Translations under genes and position numbers: made by a program
Shown here: positions 6,418-13,636 of the stretch, in pieces
Position numbering within the stretch: position 1 is the first letter of the stretch
How the letters are laid out: the number at the start of each line of letters is the position of its first letter
Notes under the pieces: model-generated
What the model saw: only the letters and a program-made list of their open reading frames with translations
The model's database searches: none
What the model was told of the DNA's origin: nothing
NCBI GenBank assembly: GCA_003650505.1
Contig: QMQL01000006.1
Coordinates: 1 to 17,994, forward strand
Origin: Candidatus Acetothermia bacterium
GTDB taxonomy: Bacteria > Bipolaricaulota > Bipolaricaulia > UBA7950 > UBA9294
Reading direction: 5' to 3'
DNA: 17,994 nucleotides

Positions 6418-6916
6418 CGACCGTTACCTCCTCTTTCCTCTCAGAAGGCGCAATCCCACGGAGTTCCTCGATCTCCCGCCGGCTCCTCAGTTGGGCCAGA
6501 CCGTCGAGGGTGGCTCGCGCCAGGGTGATCGGGTTCGTAGTGCCGATCGATTTGCTCAGGAGATCCCTGATCCCGGCGAGCCGGCAGATAGCGCCGACGG
6601 TCATCCCGGCGATCACCCCGGTCCCGGGATACGCCGGCTTCAAAAGGACCGCGCCGGCCTTGAACCTCCCGATCACCTCGTGGGGGATGGTGTTCCCGTT
6701 CATGTTCACCCGGATCATGTTCTTCTTAGCGTCCCTTATCGCCTGCTGGATCGCGCGGGGTATCTCCCGCGTGCTCCCCACGCCGACGCCGACCTGTCCC
6801 TTCCTATCCCCGACGACTATCGTCACGCGGAAGCGGAGGTTGCGCCCTCCCTTGGTGACTTTGCTGACCCGGCGGATGTCGATGATCTCGTTCTCGAATT
6901 CGTCGTGACTGATCAA
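6404..6916 (-). CDS. rpsE: 30S ribosomal protein S5
   Basis: A 170-residue uS5, involved in mRNA entry, helicase activity and decoding accuracy. The double-stranded-RNA-binding-like N-terminal domain has VSKVTKGGRNLRFRVTIVVG (17-36) and GQVGVGVGSTREIPRAIQQA; the C-terminal domain has GTGVIAGMTVGAICRLAGI and GTTNPITLARATLDGL. The start is a TTG at 6916 sharing bases with the rplR stop (TTGA). It is supported by a GGGAGG site about nine bases upstream and by the lack of another start before the conserved core. The last codons overlap rplO. Confidence 0.97.
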   Translation of the reverse strand: MISHDEFENEIIDIRRVSKVTKGGRNLRFRVTIVVGDRKGQVGVGVGSTREIPRAIQQAIRDAKKNMIRVNMNGNTIPHEVIGRFKAGAVLLKPAYPGTGVIAGMTVGAICRLAGIRDLLSKSIGTTNPITLARATLDGLAQLRSRREIEELRGIAPSERKEEVTVDDPA

Positions 6917-7275
6917 AACCGCAATCCTCCCTCGCGACAGGCCTGTGCAAAGGCCGAAATCACCCCGTGGTACGGGTAGCCGCCCCGGTCGAAGACGACC
7001 GCCTCCACCCCCTCCTTCAACGCCCGCTTTGCCATCAACGCCCCGATCTTCTTCGCCGCCTCGATGTTCGGACCGCTTACTTGCCCCCGAACCTCCGGGT
7101 CGAGCGTCGAGGCTTGGGCCAACGTCCTCCCGGTCGTGTCGTCCACGATGAGCGCATAGAGGTGGTGCAACGTCTTGGTCACGCAGAGGCGCGGCCGCTC
7201 ACTCGTGCCGCGGACCCTCTTGCGGATCCGCCGGTGTCTCTTGATCCGTTCTATCGCTCTGTTCGGCCGTGTCAT
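6913..7275 (-). CDS. rplR: 50S ribosomal protein L18
   Basis: A 120-residue uL18 that binds 5S rRNA together with L5 and carries it into the central protuberance. The basic N-terminus (KRHRRIRKRVRGTSERPRLC, about 12-31) is followed by LYALIVDD, and VVFDRGGYPYHGVISAFAQA near the C-terminus is the family signature. ATG at 7275; the stop overlaps the TTG start of rpsE by three bases, an arrangement suggesting translational coupling. Length is normal. Confidence 0.98.
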   Translation of the reverse strand: MTRPNRAIERIKRHRRIRKRVRGTSERPRLCVTKTLHHLYALIVDDTTGRTLAQASTLDPEVRGQVSGPNIEAAKKIGALMAKRALKEGVEAVVFDRGGYPYHGVISAFAQACREGGLRF

Positions 7276-7283
7276 ATCTCTCC

Positions 7284-7835
7284 CTAGCCGGCCACCTGGC
7301 CGCCCAATTTACCCGCCTTCAGCAGGACCTGCTCGTCCCTGTATCGAATCCCTTTCCCATCGTAAACGTTAGGCTTACGGAGGGCCCGGATCTCGGCCGC
7401 CACCTGGCCGACCCGTTGTTTGTCCGCTCCGCGGATGATGATCTCGTTCGGGTTCGGGAGCTCGGCCTCGATATCCTCGGGGAGCTCGTACTCCTTCGGG
7501 TTCGAGTAGCCGAGATCGAGGATCAGCGTCCTCCCCTGGAGACGGGCGCGATACCCGAGCCCCTTGACGAGCAATACCTTCTCCCACCGCTCCGCTACGC
7601 CGTGCACCATGTTGGCGAGAAGGCTCCGGTAGAGGCCGTGGTAGGCGCGGTACGCCTTCCCTTCCTTCCGGCGGGATACGGTCGCGGCACCGTCGTCAAC
7701 AGCGATCTCCACCATGTCGGGGCGGTACGCCGTCTCGAGGCGGCCGTACTTCCCCTCGACCGTGATCTTCACCTGACCGACGGTCACCTTGACGCCGTCA
7801 GGGATCTTCACCGGCACCTTCCCCACCTTAGACAT
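7284..7835 (-). CDS. rplF: 50S ribosomal protein L6
   Basis: A 183-residue uL6 made of two similar alpha/beta domains, located near the sarcin-ricin loop and the factor-binding site. MSKVGKVPVKIPDGVKV opens the first domain, and VLLVKGLGYRARLQG joins it to the second. NVYDGKGIRYRDE near residues 155-167 is a variant of the PROSITE-type 'PYKGKGI+Y' signature. ATG at 7835 lies 22 bases after the rpsH stop. Neighbours rpsH and rplR are as in the standard spc order. Confidence 0.98.
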   Translation of the reverse strand: MSKVGKVPVKIPDGVKVTVGQVKITVEGKYGRLETAYRPDMVEIAVDDGAATVSRRKEGKAYRAYHGLYRSLLANMVHGVAERWEKVLLVKGLGYRARLQGRTLILDLGYSNPKEYELPEDIEAELPNPNEIIIRGADKQRVGQVAAEIRALRKPNVYDGKGIRYRDEQVLLKAGKLGGQVAG

Positions 7836-7857
7836 CTTTTATCACCTTGGCTCGAAT

Positions 7858-8262
7858 TTACCAGACCTCGCAGAGGACCTCGCCGCCGATCCCTTGCTCC
7901 TCCGCCTTCTTCCCCGAAAGGACCCCGCGCGATGTGGAGAGGATGCATATCCCCATCCCCCCCAGCGGGCGCGGGATCTCATCCTTGCCCACGTACACCC
8001 GCCGGCTCGGCTTGCTGACGAGCCGGATCCCGCTTATCGCCCGCTTCGCCTGCGACCGCTCTCCCTTGTACTTCAACCTGAGGACGAGTTTCGGCTGGGG
8101 GTTCTCCTCTATCACCTCGTAACCGACGATGAACCCCTCCTCCTCCAGGATCCGCGCTACCGCCTCCTTCAGCTTCGAGTGCGGCATAGTAACCGTAGGA
8201 TGGAAGCGATGATTGGCATTCCTGATACGCGTCAACATGTCACCGACTGGATATGGAATCAT
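7858..8262 (-). CDS. rpsH: 30S ribosomal protein S8
   Basis: A 134-residue uS8, which binds helix 21 of 16S rRNA and in E. coli represses the spc operon. DMLTRIRNA (8-16) is the N-terminal signature, and the C-terminal GGMGICILSTSRGVLSGKKA (100-119) followed by GGEVLCEVW is diagnostic. The ATG at 8262 is nine bases after the rpsN stop with GGGGGAGAGG upstream. The first 25 codons contain many A/T-ending triplets compared with the rest, which may just lower mRNA structure at the start. Confidence 0.98.
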   Translation of the reverse strand: MIPYPVGDMLTRIRNANHRFHPTVTMPHSKLKEAVARILEEEGFIVGYEVIEENPQPKLVLRLKYKGERSQAKRAISGIRLVSKPSRRVYVGKDEIPRPLGGMGICILSTSRGVLSGKKAEEQGIGGEVLCEVW

Positions 8263-8271
8263 CCTCTCCCC

Positions 8272-8457
8272 CTACCAGCTCGCCTTTTTCACCCCGGGGA
8301 TCTCCCCGCGGTGAGCTAGCTTACGAAAACAGAGGCGGCAGATCCCGAAATCGCGGATATACCCGTGCGGGCGGCCGCATATGCTGCAGCGGTTGTACGC
8401 CCGCACCGCGTATTTCGGCGTGCGCTTCTGTTTGACTTTCAGTGCCTTTCGTGCCAT
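8272..8457 (-). CDS. rpsN: 30S ribosomal protein S14, zinc-binding short type (type Z)
   Basis: A 61-residue uS14 of the 30S head. Cys24, Cys27, Cys40 and Cys43 form the zinc site (C-x2-C-x12-C-x2-C) that defines the short zinc form, as opposed to the roughly 100-residue Cys-less form. RCSICGRPHGY, FGICRLCFRKLAHRGEIPGV and KKASW are all typical. It sits between rplE and rpsH as expected. ATG at 8457 is nine bases after the rplE stop with GGGGGAG upstream. Confidence 0.98.
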   Translation of the reverse strand: MARKALKVKQKRTPKYAVRAYNRCSICGRPHGYIRDFGICRLCFRKLAHRGEIPGVKKASW

Positions 8458-8466
8458 CCACTCCCC

Positions 8467-9000
8467 CTAGTCATTGAACGGAAGTCCGAGCCCCTTCAAG
8501 AGCGCGTAACCCTCACGATCGTCCCTCGCCGTTGTCACAATGGTTATGTCCATCCCCTGCGTCTTCACGACCTCGTTGTAGGAGATCTCGGGGAACGCCA
8601 ACTGCTCGCTCAACCCGATCGTATAGTTCCCCCGACCGTCGAAGGCGGAGGCGGAGAGGCCGCGGAAGTCGCGGATCCCGGGGAGTACGGCGTTGAACAA
8701 CCGGTTCAAGAACTCGTACGCCCGATCGCCCCGGAGGGTCACCTTGCACCCGATCGGATCGCCTGCGACCAGCTTGAAATCGGAGATCGACTTCTTCGCC
8801 TTCGTCACAACCGGCCGCTGACCGGTGATCTTCGCCAGGTTCTTCACCGCCCCCTCGAGGACCTTGGGGTTGTCCTTGTCGCCGACCCCCATGTTGATTA
8901 CGACCTTCTCCACCCGCGGGATCTCCATCACATTGGCGAGCCCGAGCTCATCCTTCAGCTTGGGGGCAATCTCCTTTTCGAACCTCTCCTTTAGCAACAT
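8467..9000 (-). CDS. rplE: 50S ribosomal protein L5
   Basis: A 177-residue uL5, which binds 5S rRNA and P-site tRNA and forms a bridge with S13. The family signature is seen in ANVMEIPRVEKVVINMGVGD (about 22-41), ITGQRPVVTKAKKSISDFKL and GCKVTLRGDRAYEFLNRL. The C-terminal QGMDITIVTTARDDREGYAL is also typical. I take the ATG at 9000, which shares one base with the rplX stop (TGATG). A GTG one codon upstream has slightly better spacing to GGGGAG and is an alternative. Confidence 0.97.
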   Translation of the reverse strand: MLLKERFEKEIAPKLKDELGLANVMEIPRVEKVVINMGVGDKDNPKVLEGAVKNLAKITGQRPVVTKAKKSISDFKLVAGDPIGCKVTLRGDRAYEFLNRLFNAVLPGIRDFRGLSASAFDGRGNYTIGLSEQLAFPEISYNEVVKTQGMDITIVTTARDDREGYALLKGLGLPFND

Positions 9001-9311
9001 CACTCAAAGATCTCCCCACAGTGTTTGCAGCGCCGCATCTTCTTCCCCTCGACCACGGTGAACCCGACGCGGGTCGGCGTGCCGCAGCCCGGGCAGATCG
9101 GAAGGACGTTTGCGACGTGGATCATCCCTTCCCGCTTGATGATCCCCGGCTCGCGCAGGTTCTGCGTCGCCCGCTGGTGCTTGGTGATCATATTAACGTT
9201 CTCAACGATCACCCGGTTCTTGTCCGGATAGACGACGAGGACCTTCCCAATCTTTCCCCGGTCGTTCCCCGCGATCACCTGCACCCGGTCACCCTTTCGG
9301 ATCTTGAACAT
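9000..9311 (-). CDS. rplX: 50S ribosomal protein L24 with zinc-ribbon C-terminus
   Basis: A 103-residue uL24, an assembly initiator of the 50S subunit near the tunnel exit. The KOW motif is at about residues 5-32 (KGDRVQVIAGNDRGKIGKVL), followed by VIVENVNMITKHQR. The C-terminal part has Cys73-x2-Cys76 and Cys95-x2-Cys98 around TPTRVGF, a zinc-ribbon pattern present in many but not all bacterial L24 proteins. ATG at 9311 is ten bases after the rplN stop with AGGAGG upstream. The order rplN-rplX-rplE is standard. Confidence 0.98.
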   Translation of the reverse strand: MFKIRKGDRVQVIAGNDRGKIGKVLVVYPDKNRVIVENVNMITKHQRATQNLREPGIIKREGMIHVANVLPICPGCGTPTRVGFTVVEGKKMRRCKHCGEIFE

Positions 9312-9321
9312 CCATATCCTC

Positions 9322-9690
9322 CTAAAGGACCTCGGGGGCGAGCGAGATGATCCGCATCATCTTCTTGTCGCGGAGTTCCCGCGCCACCGGCCCGAAGACG
9401 CGTGTCCCGACCGGCTCGCCCTGGGCGTTTATCAGAACGATCGCGTTGTCGTCGAACCGGATGAACGTCCCATCCTTCCTGCGGTACGCGCTCTTCGTCC
9501 TGACGATCACGCCGCGGACGATCTGCCCCTTCTCGATGTCGCTCGTGGGGAGGCGTTTCCGTACCGAACCGACGATGATGTCACCGATCGCGCCCCGCCG
9601 CCGATTCGACGGACCGAGGACGTTGATGCAGCGGACGAGCTTGGCGCCGGAGTTGTCCGCCACCTTCAACATCGTCTGCATCTGGATCAT
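9322..9690 (-). CDS. rplN: 50S ribosomal protein L14
   Basis: A 122-residue uL14, which forms a bridge to the 30S subunit and contacts L19 and 16S rRNA. MIQMQTMLKVADNSGAKLV at the start and the central segment RRGAIGDIIVGSVRKRLP fit the family, with VFGPVARELRDKKMMRIISL at the C-terminus. The ATG at 9690 overlaps the rpsQ stop by four bases (ATGA). A longer in-frame start inside rpsQ would add 14 residues that are not part of the family. Length is exactly that of E. coli-type L14 (about 122). Confidence 0.98.
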   Translation of the reverse strand: MIQMQTMLKVADNSGAKLVRCINVLGPSNRRRGAIGDIIVGSVRKRLPTSDIEKGQIVRGVIVRTKSAYRRKDGTFIRFDDNAIVLINAQGEPVGTRVFGPVARELRDKKMMRIISLAPEVL

Positions 9691-9938
9691 CTCTTCTCCT
9701 CCGCTCTCTCGATGACCTCCACCAACCGCCACCGCTTCATCCGGCTCAAGGGGCGGGACTCCTCGATCTTCACCAGATCGCCGGCATGCGCCTCCTCGCG
9801 CGGATCGTGCGCGTGGAACTTGGAATGGCGGCGGATGTGCTTCCGATAGCGCGGATGAAGCTTGGGCTCCTCCACCCTAACGACTATCGTCTTCTCCATC
9901 CGGTCGCTCACAACGCGGCCGATCTTCACCTTCTTCAT
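9687..9938 (-). CDS. rpsQ: 30S ribosomal protein S17
   Basis: An 83-residue uS17, an OB-fold protein binding the 5' domain of 16S rRNA. KIGRVVSDRMEKTIVVRVE (5-23), HPRYRKHIRRHSKFHAHDP and AGDLVKIEESRPLSRMKRWR are clear family segments. The ATG overlaps the rpmC stop by four bases, and the stop in turn overlaps the rplN start, so rpmC-rpsQ-rplN form a coupled chain. Confidence 0.98.
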   Translation of the reverse strand: MKKVKIGRVVSDRMEKTIVVRVEEPKLHPRYRKHIRRHSKFHAHDPREEAHAGDLVKIEESRPLSRMKRWRLVEVIERAEEKR

Positions 9939-10135
9939 CCCTTCGCCTCCCGCGCCTTCTCCGCTGCGATCGTCTTCACCCGCGCGATATCCTGTCGCGT
10001 CCGCTTGAATTCCGCCGTGTTGCCGAGCTCGCCGGAGGCGAGTTGGAAGCGGAGGTTGAACAGCTTCCGCTTCAGCTCCAGCTCCTTGTGTTTGAGCTCA
10101 TCGAGCGTCATTTCGCGCAACTCCGCCGCCTTCAT
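9935..10135 (-). CDS. rpmC: 50S ribosomal protein L29
   Basis: A 66-residue uL29, a two-helix protein at the tunnel exit that helps form the docking site for trigger factor and SRP with L23. MKAAELREMTLDELKHKELE, KRKLFNLRFQLASGELGNT and RTRQDIARVKTI are typical and end in an Ala/Lys/Glu-rich helix. The ATG overlaps the rplP stop by four bases. Length and position are standard. Confidence 0.97.
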   Translation of the reverse strand: MKAAELREMTLDELKHKELELKRKLFNLRFQLASGELGNTAEFKRTRQDIARVKTIAAEKAREAKG

Positions 10136-10563
10136 GCCTCTCCTCCGAGCACGATCCTTTTCTTCAGTTGTGTGTGGATCGGGAGCTTGTGAGAGACGAG
10201 CTTGTGGACCCGCTTCGCCTCCTCATCCGAGACGCCGGAGATCTCGAACAGCACCCGACCGGGACGGACGACGGCGACCCAGTGGTCGACCGGTCCCTTC
10301 CCCTTCCCCATCCTGGCCTCCGCCGGATGGCGCGTGATCGGCTTGTCGGGGAATACCCGGATCCAGACCCGTGCGCCCCGCTGCGTCGTCCGGGCGATCG
10401 TCGTCCGGCAGGCCTCGATCTGGGCACCGGTGATCCATGCCGCATCGAGCGCCTGAATCCCGTACTCGCCGAACTCGACCTGGTTCCCGCGGGTCGCCTT
10501 CCCCCGCCTCCGGCCGCGATGGGCCTTCCTGTATTTCGTCCGCTTCGGGAAGAGGAGCGCCAT
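10132..10563 (-). CDS. rplP: 50S ribosomal protein L16
   Basis: A 143-residue uL16 located next to the A site, helping to position aminoacyl-tRNA. MALLFPKRTKYRKAHRGRRR opens the protein; FGEYGIQALDAAWITGAQIE (31-50), VWIRVFPDKPITRHPAEARM (66-85) and GKGKGPVDHWVAVVRPGRVL (86-105) are highly conserved. ATG at 10563 follows the rpsC stop by one base with GAGGTGA upstream. No irregularity is seen. Confidence 0.98.
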   Translation of the reverse strand: MALLFPKRTKYRKAHRGRRRGKATRGNQVEFGEYGIQALDAAWITGAQIEACRTTIARTTQRGARVWIRVFPDKPITRHPAEARMGKGKGPVDHWVAVVRPGRVLFEISGVSDEEAKRVHKLVSHKLPIHTQLKKRIVLGGEA

Positions 10564-10564
10564 C

Positions 10565-11218
10565 TCAGTTCACCTCGTCGCGGCGTTCCTTCGGGGAATG
10601 CTCGCCGCGGAAGATCCACACCTTAACCCCGATGTTCCCGTACTTCGTCTTCGCCTCGATCAATCCGTAGTCGATGTCCGCCCGGAGGGTCTGGAGGGGG
10701 ATCCTCCCCTCCTTCATCGTGATCGATCGGGCGATATCGGTCCCGCCGAGGCGGCCGGAGACCTTGATCTTTATCCCCTCCGCTCCGGCTCCCATCACAC
10801 GCCGGATCGCCTCCTTCATCGCCCGGGCAGGGGCCGTCCGGTTCTCGATCTGCATCGCCACGTCTCGCGCCACCAACCGGGCTTCGAGGTCGGGGCGTTC
10901 GATCTCGCGGATCGACACCCGGACGTGTCGACCGGTGAGCTCTTCGAGCGCCCCCTGCAGCTTCTCGATCTCGCTCCCACCGCGGCCGATGATGATCCCC
11001 GGCCGGGCCGAGGCGATGACGATCGACACCCGGTCCTCCTTCGACCGCTCTATGTTCACCTCCGCCACTGCAGCGCGGCGGTATCGCTCGTAGATCAGGT
11101 CGCGGATCCGCTTGTCCTCGGCGATATAGACGGGGGCGAGCTTCGGGTTGAACCAGTTGGAAACCCACTTCCGGTTCACACCCACCCTGAACCCGATCGG
11201 ATGAACCTTCTGTCCCAT
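10565..11218 (-). CDS. rpsC: 30S ribosomal protein S3
   Basis: A 217-residue uS3 at the mRNA entry channel. It starts MGQKVHPIGFRVGVNRKW and includes a KH domain whose loop is GIIIGRGGSEIEKLQ (about 73-87). The C-terminal domain has IKIKVSGRLGGTDIARS and ends with VKVWIFRGEHSPKER, both conserved. The ATG shares a base with the rplV stop (TAATG). The gene follows rplV and precedes rplP as in nearly all bacteria. Confidence 0.98.
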   Translation of the reverse strand: MGQKVHPIGFRVGVNRKWVSNWFNPKLAPVYIAEDKRIRDLIYERYRRAAVAEVNIERSKEDRVSIVIASARPGIIIGRGGSEIEKLQGALEELTGRHVRVSIREIERPDLEARLVARDVAMQIENRTAPARAMKEAIRRVMGAGAEGIKIKVSGRLGGTDIARSITMKEGRIPLQTLRADIDYGLIEAKTKYGNIGVKVWIFRGEHSPKERRDEVN

Positions 11219-11559
11219 TACTCACTCCCCCTGTCGCCAACGACGATCGTTATATGGCTCATCGGCCGGCGGATCAGATCCGCCCGTCCGTACGCCCGCG
11301 GTCGCATCCGTCGGAGCGACCTCCCCATGTCGACCGTCGCTCCGACGACGTAAAGGTCGTCGACGTCGATGTTGTAGTTGTTCTCCGCGTTGGCGATCGC
11401 CGATTCGAGGGTCTTCCGGATCGGCTTCGCCGCCTTCTTGTTCGACAGCCGGACGATCCTGAGGGCCTCGCTCACGTCCTTCCCACGGATCGCATCTATG
11501 ACGATCCGCGCCTTACGCGGAGACAAACGGACATCCTTCGCAACGGCTCGCACTTCCAT
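11218..11559 (-). CDS. rplV: 50S ribosomal protein L22
   Basis: A 113-residue uL22 whose beta-hairpin lines the peptide exit tunnel. AVAKDVRLSPRKARIVIDAI (5-24), SAIANAENNYNID and the hairpin/tail RRMRPRAYGRADLIRRPMSH fit the family. The tail has IRRPMSHITIV where many bacteria have an IxKRTSHITV pattern, a small divergence near the macrolide-linked hairpin. ATG at 11559; the stop overlaps the rpsC start by one base. Confidence 0.98.
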   Translation of the reverse strand: MEVRAVAKDVRLSPRKARIVIDAIRGKDVSEALRIVRLSNKKAAKPIRKTLESAIANAENNYNIDVDDLYVVGATVDMGRSLRRMRPRAYGRADLIRRPMSHITIVVGDRGSE

Positions 11560-11569
11560 ATCCCTCTCC

Positions 11570-11854
11570 CTACGTTAGGCTCGGAGCGCGCTTCTTCTTC
11601 ATCCCGCCGTGCCCGCGGAAGGTGCGGGTCGGCGCGAACTCGCCCAGCTTATGCCCGACCATGTTCTCGACGATGTACACCGGAACGTGGGTCTTCCCGT
11701 TATGCACCTTGATCGTCAACCCGACCATCTCCGGGGTGATCATCGATGCCCGCGACCACGTCTTTATCTCCTTCAGTTCCCCCCGCTTCGCCCGTTGAAC
11801 CTTCTTCAACAGGCTCTCCTTGACGTACGGTCCTTTCTTCGTCGATCTAGGCAT
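11570..11854 (-). CDS. rpsS: 30S ribosomal protein S19
   Basis: A 94-residue uS19, partner of S13 in the 30S head. MPRSTKKGPYVKESLLKKV at the N-terminus, TWSRASMITPEMVGLTIKVH and the signature HKLGEFAPTRTFRGHGG are diagnostic. I chose the ATG at 11854, five bases after the rplB stop. An in-frame GTG at 11863 would add three residues, but it is too close to the GGGAGG site, and MPRS is the conserved beginning. Confidence 0.98.
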   Translation of the reverse strand: MPRSTKKGPYVKESLLKKVQRAKRGELKEIKTWSRASMITPEMVGLTIKVHNGKTHVPVYIVENMVGHKLGEFAPTRTFRGHGGMKKKRAPSLT

Positions 11855-11859
11855 CCCTA

Positions 11860-12696
11860 TCACCGCCTCCCTTTCCCGGCGCGACGGACGATCAGGGCAC
11901 TGCTTCGCTTCCGCTTCTTCCGCGTCCGTCCGCCCTTGGCGAGCTTCCCGGTAGGCGAAACCTGCGGCCGTCCGACGTGGGCGCGCCCCTCACCGCCACC
12001 GTGCGGATGGTCGACCGGGTTCATCGCCACCCCGCGGACGTGCGGCTTCCGGCCGAGATGACGGACCCGCCCCGCCTTCCCATGCTTTATGTTCTTGTGA
12101 TCGGGATTGGAAACCTCCCCGATCGTCGCCCGGCAGGCGGTGCTGAACATCCGCACCTCGCCGGAAGGGAGGCGGACGTGCGCCCGGCCGGCCTCCTTCC
12201 CGATAAGCTTCGCCGACGTCCCGGCCGATCTGGCGATCTTCCCCCCGCTTCCGGGGGAGAACTCGACGTTGTGGATCACCGACCCAAGCGGGATCCGCTC
12301 GAGCGGCATCGCGTTCCCGACCCTCACCTCCGCATTCTCACCGGCCTCGACGACCGCCCCGATCTCCAGGGCGAACGGGGCGATGATGTAGCGCTTCTCC
12401 CCATCAGCATAGTGGAGGAGGGTGATCCATGCCGATCGGTTCGGATCGTATTCCCGCGTCACGACCCGCGCCGGGACCCCATCCTTAGCCCGAGCGAAAT
12501 CGATGACCCGATAGCGCCGTTTGTGTCCCCCTCCGCGGAACCTCGCGGTGATACGCCCCTGACTGTTCCGCCCCCCCTTCTTCGGGAGCGGACGGAGGAG
12601 GCTCTTCTCCGGGGATACGGCCGTGAGCTCGCTGAAGTCGGGGAGCTCGGCATGCCGCCGGCCGGGCGATGTCGGTTTGTATCGTTTAAGGGCCAT
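11860..12696 (-). CDS. rplB: 50S ribosomal protein L2
   Basis: A 278-residue uL2, essential for subunit joining and close to the peptidyl-transferase centre. MALKRYKPTSPGRRHAELPD starts the protein; the OB and SH3-like domains include GRITARFRGGGHKRRYR (47-63) and GSGGKIARSAGTSA. AMNPVDHPHGGGEGRAH contains the conserved histidine equivalent to E. coli H229. The basic C-terminal tail includes TRKKRKRSSALIVRRA. Its ATG shares one base with the rplW stop (TGATG). Length is typical. Confidence 0.98.
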   Translation of the reverse strand: MALKRYKPTSPGRRHAELPDFSELTAVSPEKSLLRPLPKKGGRNSQGRITARFRGGGHKRRYRVIDFARAKDGVPARVVTREYDPNRSAWITLLHYADGEKRYIIAPFALEIGAVVEAGENAEVRVGNAMPLERIPLGSVIHNVEFSPGSGGKIARSAGTSAKLIGKEAGRAHVRLPSGEVRMFSTACRATIGEVSNPDHKNIKHGKAGRVRHLGRKPHVRGVAMNPVDHPHGGGEGRAHVGRPQVSPTGKLAKGGRTRKKRKRSSALIVRRAGKGRR

Positions 12697-13001
12697 CAGC
12701 GCGATCCTCCCGTCATCTCGATCCGATCGCCCGGGGCGAGCCGAACGATCGCCTTACGCCAGCGGGACGTCCGACCGTGCAGCTGGCTCAGCCGCTCACG
12801 CCGCGGCTTCCCCTTCCGGTTCGCCACCCATACCTTCTCCACCTTCACCTTGAAGATCTCCTCCACCGCCTTACGGATCTCCACCTTGTTGGCACCGAGG
12901 GCGACGCGGAACGCGTACTTCCCATCTTCCATCTGCTGCCACGTGTCCTCGGTCAAGATCGGAGAGAGGAGTATATCCTCGGGATAGATCCCCTTCGCCA
13001 C
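12696..13001 (-). CDS. rplW: 50S ribosomal protein L23
   Basis: A uL23 of about 101 residues, a tunnel-exit protein that docks trigger factor and SRP. YPEDILLSPILTEDTW at the N-terminus, YAFRVALGANKVEIRKAVEE (31-50 of the longer form) and IFKVKVEKVWVANRKGKPRR are typical. No ATG is available. The GTG at 13001 lies about eight bases after GGAGG and gives MAKGIYPED; a TTG two codons upstream overlaps rplD but sits too close to the ribosome site. The gene lies between rplD and rplB as expected. Confidence 0.96.
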   Translation of the reverse strand: MAKGIYPEDILLSPILTEDTWQQMEDGKYAFRVALGANKVEIRKAVEEIFKVKVEKVWVANRKGKPRRERLSQLHGRTSRWRKAIVRLAPGDRIEMTGGSR

Positions 13002-13003
13002 GG

Positions 13004-13636
13004 TCAAAACCTCCCCCTGAGCTCCTCCATCGCACTCAGCGTGAGGAGGAGGTTCTCATGTCGTATGATGTCGTACACGTTTATCCCCTGGGAGGAGATG
13101 CACTTCACACGCGGTAGATTGGCGAACGACTTCCGCGCTTCCTTGACGCATTCCTCCGAACCGACGACGACCAGGGTGCTCCCGGTCAATCCCAACCGAT
13201 CGAGGAGGGCGAGGGCGGCCTTCGTCTTCGGCTCGTCGAATTGGATCCTATCGATCAGAACCACCCTCCCGTCCTTCGCCCGGTCGGAGAGGGCGGAGAC
13301 GAGCGCTCCCCGCTTCATTTTCTTCGTCAGCTTGATCTTATAGGAGCGCGGTTTCGGCCCGAAGACCGTACCTCCGCCGACCCAGAGGGGGGAACGCCGG
13401 GAGCCGGCGCGGGCGCGGCCGGTCCCCTTCTGTCGCCACGGCTTCCGCCCGCCGCCGCGCACCTCTCCGCGCGTCTTGGTCGAATGGGTCCCTTGCCGCC
13501 GGTTCGCCAGCTGCATCCGGACGGCGCGGTAGAGCAAGTCCGCGTTCACATCAGCGCCGAACAGGCGGTCATCCAACTCCGTCTTCTCCGGCTCGGTCGC
13601 CTCGCCGCTGAATGAATAAAGCTTCGCCTCAACCAT
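13004..13636 (-). CDS. rplD: 50S ribosomal protein L4
   Basis: A 210-residue uL4, which lines the exit tunnel and in E. coli also represses the S10 operon. The extended loop GGGRKPWRQKGTGRARAGSR (about 61-80) followed by SPLWVGGGTVFGPKPRSY is the hallmark. The C-terminal Rossmann-like half has VVLIDRIQF and NVYDIIRHENLLLT. The ATG at 13636 overlaps the end of rplC by eight bases. The E. coli-type S10 leader that L4 binds cannot be present, because rpsJ starts one base after fusA. Confidence 0.98.
   Translation of the reverse strand: MVEAKLYSFSGEATEPEKTELDDRLFGADVNADLLYRAVRMQLANRRQGTHSTKTRGEVRGGGRKPWRQKGTGRARAGSRRSPLWVGGGTVFGPKPRSYKIKLTKKMKRGALVSALSDRAKDGRVVLIDRIQFDEPKTKAALALLDRLGLTGSTLVVVGSEECVKEARKSFANLPRVKCISSQGINVYDIIRHENLLLTLSAMEELRGRF

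Noticed and set aside
8188..8262. A/T-ending codons at the start of rpsH as a third recombination patch
   Set aside because: Gene starts commonly have weaker mRNA structure and more A/T-ending codons to aid initiation, so this needs no special explanation.
9691..9732. Longer rplN start inside rpsQ
   Set aside because: The 14 added residues are Gly/Glu-rich and not part of L14; the ATG at 9690 overlaps the rpsQ stop in a normal coupled arrangement.
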